DNA of 39,230 nt, taken from NCBI GenBank assembly GCA_002104905.1, contig MCFE01000753.1:1-39230 (forward strand). The letters run 5' to 3'. Under the pieces are notes generated by a model. That model was not told where the DNA came from. It made no database searches and saw nothing but the letters and a program-made list of their open reading frames with translations. Positions 32,150 to 39,230 of this stretch are shown piece after piece. The translations under genes were made by a program, and so were the position numbers. Numbering within the stretch: the first letter of the stretch is position 1; each line of letters opens with the position of its first letter. Origin of the DNA: Basidiobolus meristosporus CBS 931.73 (taxonomy: Eukaryota > Basidiobolomycota > Basidiobolomycetes > Basidiobolales > Basidiobolaceae).

Positions 32150-33690
32150 TGTTAGTAGATTTTCATGCTTGAGTCTGTCTCTGTGAGCTATATCTTCTCA
32201 GATACTCTCTTTTCTGTCTACTTGTTAGTTTGTTTCAGGTGAATATTCTCTGATGATCCTGAATGATCCTGTTGATTGCGGCTCAAACTTCTTCCAGGTG
32301 TTGTTTCTTAACAATGCAAAGTTCCCAAGTAGCAAAGCCTGTTAAAGTGTCTGGTGATATGGTCTCATCAAATCTCAGCTTCAGCTTTACTGCACTTTTA
32401 GATATATTGGTCTGTACCTCCTGATGTTTTTGTTTAAATTGCTGGGCTCTACTAGGCAGACTGGGCTCAGCATCCAAGTTGTTGGTGAGCTCTGGTTGAA
32501 TGAGATCTCCTGGGATCACTTGTCAACATTCATACACAAAGTAAAATAGCAATTGTTGGGTAGTATTGTGCACCCATAATCTGCAGGCAAATAGTGCTTG
32601 GTCAATATACTTGTCCTCTCTACCTGATGCTCCATTAGCATATTTGGTCAGCATTTTTGTGGATAATTGCTCAACTACTCAGTGACATCATTAGTTCTAG
32701 CATGATATGCCAAAGTTTTCAAATGCTTAACTGCTACATCTCCAAGTAGGCTTCCAATGCTTTGCTTTAAAGTTTACTTCTCTATTATATAAGATCTCCA
32801 CATGGCATCCAAGCTTTATCAGGATCTTGTGGTAAGTAAAACTTGCAACTTCTTGCTAACTGGCTACTGATACAGCTCTAATCACCAGCCATTTGGGGAT
32901 ATTGTATTTGCTAATAAGGTCCATTGATTGCATTTCATAGTAGTGGGCAGTCTGCTAAAAGGGTCAGTTCCCCATCTCTTAAATTACCTTACAGGTGCCA
33001 AGGGAAAGGTTTGGCAATTCCCTGTGGTTGGCTTTGGTTAATTTAGCAAGTGAGGCATGTTCTCACTAGCTTTTCAATATCTTGCTTCTTTCTGGGCCAC
33101 CATGCTCTAGCTTCTACTAGGCTAAAGGTTTCATCAATTCCAAGATGTACATATCCATTGTGTAGCACTTATATGAAATTCAGGCAAGCAACATAAGGTC
33201 AACAGGCAGAAGGGTTTCCATTGATATATTGTAACACTAGCACTAAGTCATATATGGCCTGTAGAAGGTGACTCTATGTGGCTGACAGCTGTGCATGGTT
33301 ACTCATGAGATTATTGTTGCTATGGATGGTGAAATGAGATCTTGCTGGGCAATGGTTTTTGCAGTAGCAAAGCAGCTTAGCAAGGTATCTCCTTAAGCAT
33401 ATTTTCAATATACTGTATTGAGCACTTAGCTCAGATCTCCTCTAGTTTGCCAATAGGTGATTCTATAGTGATGCTTGGATAAATTCTCAAGCATCATTCT
33501 GATAAGTGGGTAATAAAGTGATGGGTGGGCACTTCAATGCAGATCATTTCAGTTGGCTTGCTGATGTCAGGTTTATTTACCATTATGCTGAAGGAACTTA
33601 CCTTGAGCAATAATATGGTCAGTACTAGTATCATCTTATAACAAGTCAATAGGCAAGAAGAATTTTGCAACTGATGCAATCTAATGCATG
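32150..33690 (-). pseudogene. gypsy-4 pol: integrase remnant
   Basis: The frame 32283-32519 (IPGDLIQPELTNNL, RFDETISPDTL) equals the gypsy-1 integrase C-terminus at 20210-20420. Further upstream on minus are LTKYANGASGREDKYIDQAL and ACRLWVHNTTQQLLFY (about 32530-32660), and the zinc-motif area YVHLGIDETFSLVEARAWW (about 33105-33160). The part 33160-33690 should hold RNase H but I cannot align it well. Stops throughout. It ends where a gypsy LTR of opposite orientation starts at 33697. Confidence 0.75.
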
Positions 33691-33696
33691 TATATA

Positions 33697-34063
33697 TGTT
33701 GTGATCTGCTGCTTGATTATTTAGGTTGTGTTAGCTTCTGGTACAACTAGTTGGTCTCATGCCTAGCCTATCTGTATATGAGTGTTGGCCATCAAACTAG
33801 TAGTATTAGTCAGCAGATGAATCAAGAAAACCATTTGATACATAAAAAGATTTATAAACAAAATCAAAATTCAGGAATCAAGATTTAACCAAATGACTCA
33901 TCATATGTGATATACATCCGGAAATACCATTAATCAGCACTTGATCTGGCAAGTGCATATAGGCAGCTGCTCTAACCTCAAATAAAATCAGTTCAAGATT
34001 CAGTGAATGCAAGCTTGCTAAGCTCCCTGTTCCTCTAAAACTCTTATATCAAGACTTATAGCA
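33697..34063 (+). repeat. 5' LTR of gypsy-3
   Basis: A 367-bp LTR, TGTTGTGATCTGCTGCTTGA to CTTATAGCA, aligned over its full length with 16061-16429 but the most diverged member. The primer-binding site after it is altered (TAGGTGCAGC). The TATA region reads GCATATAGG. Confidence 0.8.
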
Positions 34064-35040
34064 TAGGTGCAGCAATAACTAGTAACCTCCCTTCTGAAAA
34101 GAAAAGAAGCCTTCCTCAAAGTGTTGGATTGTCAAGATGAAAGAATGCTTTGCTGTAAATCCTGGCCCAACAGCAACAGTTACTCCAGATCTTTAGCCAG
34201 TAGCTGCAAGGAATGGTCACCATGGCCCTGAGCCAACAAGACCCTGTCACAAGCAGCTTTAGTGTGTATCTCAACCAGCACCATGGCCAAGTCAACCAGA
34301 ACCTGGGAACTTGGCTCTCTCCAGTTGAAGAAGCTTTTGGGCACAGGGCATTGACCTAGAAAGTAAGTTGTATTATGCAGCTTCTTACTCAGTAGATGCA
34401 GCTTTACCATGTATCACAATAATATCATATCAGCAACCATTTTGGAATGCTTGACACTTCCTGCACAGGATGAGTCTGTGTTTGAGATTCACAATTATTT
34501 TAACCCTCCACATCAGCAGTCAATGCTAAAAAAAATGCTGATGATACTTAGAGAGAAAAGGATTGCTGAAAAATACATTTATGAGTATAGTAATTCATTT
34601 GGACAAATTTAAAGAATGAACCCCCTTAATCAAGTGGAATGCTTTGTTGATGGGCTGAAGGAGAGGACTTTGGAGGAAGTCAACTTTAAAAGACCTCAGA
34701 CTGTTAAATAAGCCATTAAGCTTTCTTTTGACTATAACTCATCCTTTTACAGTGAGGAAGCCCACAATGACTAATCAGAGATATTACAATCACTATTAAA
34801 AAAGACAATCAGAAGCAGTACCAATGGATTCAGATGCTATGGAGAAGAATACCACCTCAAAAGCATGTAAGAGGAAAGGACTGTGTTCTTAATGCAATGA
34901 GTAAGGACATATCTCATAGGATTGCCCTCAGAGATGAAATGGTCACTAGTCAACTAGAACCTTCATTCACATCAAAGGCCTGGAGTATGGTATTGTGGAG
35001 GATGAACTTGAAGAAGACTTGCCCTATGAAGAATCATTAC
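34064..35040 (+). pseudogene. gypsy-3 gag remnant
   Basis: Follows the gypsy-1 gag from the primer-binding site to the acidic linker. The frame 34409-34612 reads MYHNNIISATILEC, NPPHQQSMLKK and YIYEYSNSFGQI, matching WYHNKIRSAT, EPPHQQTPLRRK and YFYEYRCLPGQI. The zinc knuckle (about 34880-34930) has lost Cys residues, and the final match is GATGAACTTGAAGAAGACTTG (about 35001-35021). At about 35040 it is cut by a fragment of a Tnp2-type unit; pol is absent. Confidence 0.75.
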
Positions 35041-35044
35041 AATA

Positions 35045-35415
35045 ATATGGTCAAATGGTTGTCACAAAATTGAAATTGCATGACTAAAAGGTATTGATGT
35101 CAGTAGTGGAAAAAACCCATGCCAGATTTCACACAAAACTTGGTGAAATTATTCATCACAGCAACATATAAGTGGCTTTTGATTGGTTTACTGCCAATTC
35201 TCTCACTCTCTGATCTCAGACACCTAATCACATCCAAGTTTTTTGCACACAAATTAGTTATTGCCTCATTCTCACTCACCTTATCACCTGACTCAAACAA
35301 GGATCTTACCTTTCATGCACACAAAGAGTTTATTTCTTTTTAATCTTTAGTGGTAACTCAATTTCAATTATAATTGCCTATACAAGTCCCTATACCTAGC
35401 ACTGATATTAAGCCC
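35045..35415 (-). repeat. Extra copy of the Tnp2-type unit terminus
   Basis: Diverged copy of 35417-35790 in the same orientation. Its subterminal tail at about 35045-35110 (GTCACAAAATTG, GCATGACTAAAAGGTATTGATG) and the rest up to TATACAAGTCCCTATACCTAGCAC (35380-35403) match P4-type sequence through the last codons of ORF-A. It is a truncated piece of a related element placed directly beside unit 4, giving tandem termini. Confidence 0.7.
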
Positions 35416-35416
35416 C

Positions 35417-35746
35417 CCTATGAAAAATTATTGAGATGATCCCGTCAAAAGGCCATCACAAAGTTGATGTCCCATGACTGAGAGGTACTGATCTTGTCAG
35501 GACTCCGTCCAGAGACCATTGAAAAATAATTGCACCCCAGATTTCACAAAAAACTTTGTCAAGATTTTTCATCATAACAATGTACAAGTGGCTTTTGATT
35601 GGTTCCCTGCCAATTTGCTCACTTTCTGATCCCGGACACTCTATTGCCTCCTACATTTGTGTGAATTGATTAGCTATTGCCTCTTTTTCACACTCCTTAC
35701 TTCCTGACTCAGCTGTTTCTCTTACTTTTCATTTGTACAAATTGAT
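35417..35746 (-). repeat. Subterminal and terminal region of Tnp2-type unit 4
   Basis: Left end of the best-preserved unit. TGATCCCGTCA (35437-35447) and TGATCTTGTCA (35489-35499) are the inverted forms of the paired TGACGGGATCA-like motif seen in units 1 and 3. The outer end is near TATGAAAAATTATTGAG (35420-35436); the matching right end is outside the window, so terminal inverted repeats cannot be confirmed. Confidence 0.6.
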
Positions 35747-37816
35747 TTATTTCCATTGAAACTTCAGTTGTACCTCAATTGCCAATTGTATTGACCTATA
35801 CAAGTCTCTATACCCTACACTAACATTTAGCTCAACCCCACACTCATCAAGTAACTCCATTAAAATCCACCACTCAATAAGTATTTCTGCTGTAATGCTC
35901 TGGTTCCACAACTTTGGCGGGAACCCAACGGCTTTATGCCACTGTTCATTCACTGGTTCCCACACATCCTGGTCTTCAGCTGGCATTACCAGGTCTAGCT
36001 CCTCATCTGCCAGTCTTTGCAATAAATCCTTGCAATATTCCAGTGCGTTTTCTTGAGCACTACTCTTGAAGAAGTGCCGCAACCTCTTGGTGTGCCTATT
36101 AATGTTCCTAAACTCCACCAAAGACATTGTGATAGTCTTTTGAGCTCTTGACGTTGTAGCCTTGTCTGTCAGTGGGATCTCCACTCTGTCAACAATGGAG
36201 GCTGTGGAGGCTGTGGTAGACAAATTGCCTTGTTCAGCCAACTCATCTACCTTGCTGGAGTGTAGCTCAACTGGCTGCGCTTCCAACTCTTGTGAAAACA
36301 GCTGTTTTCTTGTTGGTAATTCTTCTTAGCTATGATGGGATTCAGTCTGTTCCTGGCTTGTGGCGTTAACTGGCAAGAACTGCAGTTTTTTTTGCATGCC
36401 TCCCTGTCTCAGGCTTGGGTAGACATTTTTCCCTTTACCTTTTGTTTTATCACTGCCAGGTCTTTTGCTGCTACTTTGTCTGAGTGCTTCTTGTAAAGAA
36501 CTACGCTTTCTCCTGGATAAATTCTGCTCTGACGCATCTGTTTTGGCCTGCTTGTCCCTTGCTGGCACTCTTCTGGCAACCTGACGTTTCTTTTCAGCAT
36601 GTTTTGAGCTCTCAACCATAGTTGTGACCGGCTCCTGTAAAAGCGGCTGGTTTTTATCACTGCCAGGTCCTTCACTGCTACTTTGACTGGGTGCTTCTTG
36701 AGTGGTACTACGCTTTTTCCTTGATAAATGTTGTGCTGGTGCATCCATGTGTGCCTGCTTGTCCTTAATTGGCACTCCTCCAGCTGCCTGACGTCTCTTT
36801 GATGCTTGTCTAGAGCTTTTGGCCCTGCTTGTAACAGGCTCTTGAGGAAGCTGCTGGTTTTTAGCCATGGCACCCTTGTTCTTCTGCCTTTGATAGTTTC
36901 TGCTATTCTTGAGATACTTTCTTAGCATACCAATGCTGGCCCAAAATCTGTTTGCCCATTTGAATCCAGGATAATGCTCATGGAATAAGTCAAGTGCATT
37001 TGGCTTGGCCTTGAGTTCCTGATGGTCCCATGGTATGCCGGCCTTAAGGTGATGGTGTGCTAGACTTCTGACGGCCTCTTTTATATTAGCCCACTCTTCA
37101 TTATTGCACTTGACGGCTTCACGGATCTTCAATGTCTTTTGATTTTTAGGCTTTGGTATAAACACCACATTGACTCCCTCCCATGCTGTGATAGGTTTTT
37201 CTGTGGGCTTTATCTTTGGGCACTGTTGTTGTGCTTCAAAGACTGTACGGTGTTCCTCTGCTGTTACATCAGGAAATGGCTCAATTCTTGGCTGTGACAT
37301 TGAGCTACTTGAGTTCCCTCTTTGCAGCAAAGATACTACTTTCTCTACCTGGGATATTGATTGCTCTACACGTATTATCTGCTCATCCTGTTTCTGGACT
37401 ACTTCCTGATTTCTCTAGGCCATTGCATCTATCCTATCAGCCACTGCACCTAATTGCTTCATTAATGCTTTGGTATGAGCTGACAACATACTTGCTAATA
37501 TGGGTGGTGGTGATGTTATCATAGCCACTTGGTGATCTTCAACAGAGGGTACTGCGTTTGCTACATTCTCATCTGCCTGAGCATAACAGTCAGCTTGTGG
37601 CTCTGCAGAGGTTCTCAATTGCCTACTTGACTGAGAGCCTGAGGAGTCCGCATTATTACCTTCAATGGGCACACTGTCCACAGGGCCTTTTTTGGATGTA
37701 GCCCCACTTGTTGCACTGAATGTCAAAGCAAGCTGTTGTCCAACCATTCTTCTGTTGCCGTCAGCGGTGGGGTTTGGTTGAGAACCAGACAACTTTGCTT
37801 TATTTTTTGGCGGCAT
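35747..37816 (-). pseudogene. ORF-A, best copy (690 codons, two in-frame stops)
   Basis: Read from ATG at 37816 in a single frame to TAA at 35747. Layout by residue: 1-110 acidic, Ser/Gln-rich start (MPPKNKAKLSGSQ); 110-165 amphipathic coiled coil (ASMLSAHTKALMKQLG, EQSISQVEKVVSLLQ); 175-205 EEHRTVFEAQQQCPKIK; 255-295 conserved aromatic block LFHEHYPGFKWANRFWASIG; about 315-450 two tandem 69-residue basic repeats (KRRQAAGGVPIKDKQA and KKRQVARRVPARDKQA, each with LSRKKRS- or LSRRKRS-type clusters); 510-689 helical domain (HTKRLRHFFKSSAQENALEY, EILIEWWILMELL). TAG at 37415-37417 and TAA at 36326-36328 replace CAG and CAA of sister copies. No family name recognised. A DNA-binding accessory protein of the transposon is plausible; this is inference. 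Confidence 0.8.
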
Positions 37817-38038
37817 ATATATGGAAGTGAGTCAAACCAAAGGGGAAATAGTGTTACATATATGTGTGTATGTGGTGCCACAACTTTATTTATAATGCTT
37901 ACTATGGCAGGTCATCATTGAATCTTACATTCATGTAGGTGCAATGTCTCAAATACAAGACTGTCTTAAGTTCACATGAGTATTGACCAAAAAGTGATAT
38001 AATAGTGTTATGTTGTTGAAGGTCAAACTGTTTGCCCC
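37817..38038. promoter_or_regulatory. Divergent intergenic region of Tnp2-type unit 4
   Basis: 222 bases between the ORF-A ATG (minus) and the first Tnp2 ATG in the zinc-finger frame (plus, 38039). Contains TGTGGTGCCACA at 37871-37882 followed by TTTATTTATAATGC (37885-37898), conserved with 4598-4625. Likely bidirectional promoter and possibly a protein-binding site. Confidence 0.5.
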
Positions 38039-39230
38039 ATGTACAAGACTACTTTGACTCAATGCCGTAAGAGAAGAGAAAAAAGACCATGTGGCTATTG
38101 TGGCAAGCCTCTCAGCCATGAAGCACGCAGACAGCATAGGAAGTATTACAAGATTCACCGCCAGTGTTTTGCCACCCAAGTCATATTTGACCATTCATAG
38201 GTCACTACTGTACCAACATTATCTTGCTGGCCAGTTGATACTTCTATATTGGCACCTGGCCGTCTTTGTCACCTTGTGCAAACTGAGTCAGGTGAGTTTG
38301 TGATGCCTTTAGGCTCACCTCAGCCTTCTGAATATGGCAGGCAGAGTGATAGCTCTGACAAAGAAGGTTTACTGATGGATTTTGAGCCTATCTTCCCTAA
38401 CAACAGTACCACATATGAGCGCGGTCAAATCCCTATATGCAATGAGACAACACCTGTTGAAGACAATTGCCAAGAATACTTTATGGAGCCAAGTGAACCC
38501 AGTAATCCATCTACTGGTGAATGATGTGATGTTGTGGCTAGAGAAGTGACACGTTTCCACTAATATCAGTAATGGGGGCTTTGAGGATTGATTACTACTT
38601 CTTGCCAAAATCATACCAGGATGCAACTTACCATGTACATGGTACAAGTGGACAACCATTATGTGGCTGGCAACATATGATCCAGAGACTGTCCTGATTC
38701 CAGCATGTGTTAACAGTTGCATGGCATTCACATCCAAAAATGCTACCATTGCAATGTGTCCAAATTGGGAGGAATCCACCACCATTGAGGGAAAACATTG
38801 TTCACACATCGGATATATTCCAGTCATACCCCATCTAAGGAAGCTGATGCAGTCCAACAAGTATTGCAAAGCTATACAGTACTGCACTCAGTATCAATCA
38901 AGCACAAACATATCCGGTATATTTGATGGCAAACATTACAAACAGGTAAGAAGCAATGGCTACTTTGAAGGTATGTATTACCATACCTTTGCTTTAGCAC
39001 TTGATGGATTCTCATTAAACAAGGACTCTACCAACAAATCCTGCTGGCCACTGATTCTCATCAATCTGAATCTGCTGCCCATCTTACAGTATCAGAGCAA
39101 TAATCTGATGGTAGTCTCACTGGTATCTGGGCCTAAATCACCATCCAACCTGGATAGCTACCTGTATCCATTGCTGAATGAATTTTGTATGCTTTCCAGC
39201 GGGATAACGGTGAATGGCCGTCATATAAAA
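38039..39230 (+). pseudogene. Tnp2-type (CACTA/Plavaka-like) transposase, unit 4, runs off window
   Basis: Transposase of the cut-and-paste element. The N-terminus has RPCGYCGKPLSHEARRQH, a C-x2-C...H...H zinc-finger-like motif (about 38078-38131), then a stop at 38197, an acidic linker (PLGSPQPSEYGRQSDSSDKE, 38306-38365), and a one-base frame change relative to unit 3 before PVIHLLVNDVMLWLEK (about 38503-38546). Stops at 38547 and 38589 follow, then an uninterrupted frame 38592-39230 with ETVLIPACVNSCMAF, the Tnp2 signature DGFSLNKDSTNKSCWPLIL (about 39004-39060) and SNLDSYLYPLLNEFCML (about 39147-39195). The catalytic C-terminal half lies beyond the window. Divergent from ORF-A. Confidence 0.8.

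Noticed and set aside
37170-37524. Plus-strand frames of 79 and 102 codons
   Set aside because: They are antisense shadows of ORF-A, which shows cross-copy conservation in its own frame.
38369-38887. Minus-strand frame of 172 codons
   Set aside because: Lies opposite the Tnp2 coding region, whose plus-strand frame carries the family motifs and matches three other copies.
1-39230. CRISPR arrays, tRNA or rRNA genes, bacterial operons
   Set aside because: No regularly spaced short repeats, no cloverleaf with a clear anticodon arm and no ribosomal signature sequence seen; tRNA-like matches are retrotransposon primer sites.
1-39230. Plant origin, because of copia, gypsy and CACTA-like elements
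   Set aside because: Not excluded, but the Tnp2 type with this compact divergent partner and half-tRNA copia priming fits fungi better; no host gene is present to decide.

Overview
The window reads as a transposon graveyard from a eukaryotic, probably fungal and most likely basidiomycete, chromosome. Nothing looks bacterial: there are no operons, no ribosome binding sites and no long intact housekeeping genes. Everything recognisable is a decayed mobile element: Ty1/copia and Ty3/gypsy LTR retrotransposons, and a CACTA-like DNA transposon with a Tnp2-type transposase, a class (often called Plavaka in fungi) typical of Agaricomycetes. The host assignment is inference from element types only. 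CpG is strongly depleted in the older copies.

Layout. 1-2840: a unit of the Tnp2-type element (partner gene ORF-A, then a transposase fragment). 2900-3269: solo gypsy LTR. 3270-5410: second unit (ORF-A on minus, Tnp2 on plus, divergent). 5411-6989: 3' half of a copia element with its LTR. 6990-9105: poorly recognisable sequence holding a probable Tnp2 C-terminal remnant. 9106-13530: copia-1 on minus, nearly full length. 13540-21015: three gypsy LTRs separated by two internal regions (a deleted one, then a near-complete one), a tandem array sharing its central LTR. 21016-22214: unrecognised. 22215-27198: copia-2 on minus, interrupted by a 733-bp palindromic element with a 3-bp target duplication. 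27441-31165: third Tnp2 unit. 31765-35040: two gypsy remnants placed head to head. 35045-39230: a duplicated terminus followed by the best-preserved Tnp2 unit, which runs off the right edge.

The most interesting element is the Tnp2 unit. In three copies the same arrangement recurs: a Tnp2 transposase gene with an N-terminal zinc-finger-like motif, divergently transcribed from a second gene (ORF-A, 689 codons in the best copy) of a type I cannot name. ORF-A has an acidic/Gln-rich N-terminus, a coiled coil, a conserved aromatic block, two tandem 69-residue basic repeats and a helical C-terminal domain. The shared intergenic region carries a conserved TGTGGnnCCACA palindrome and the terminus carries a repeated TGAYRGGATCA-like motif. 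The two proteins plus these sites may form one transposition system; the partner role of ORF-A is inference.

No element looks autonomous. All four readable reverse transcriptases have Asp-to-Asn changes at the catalytic DD pair, the long ORFs carry stops, and the LTR pairs have diverged (about 8 percent for the main gypsy, hand count).
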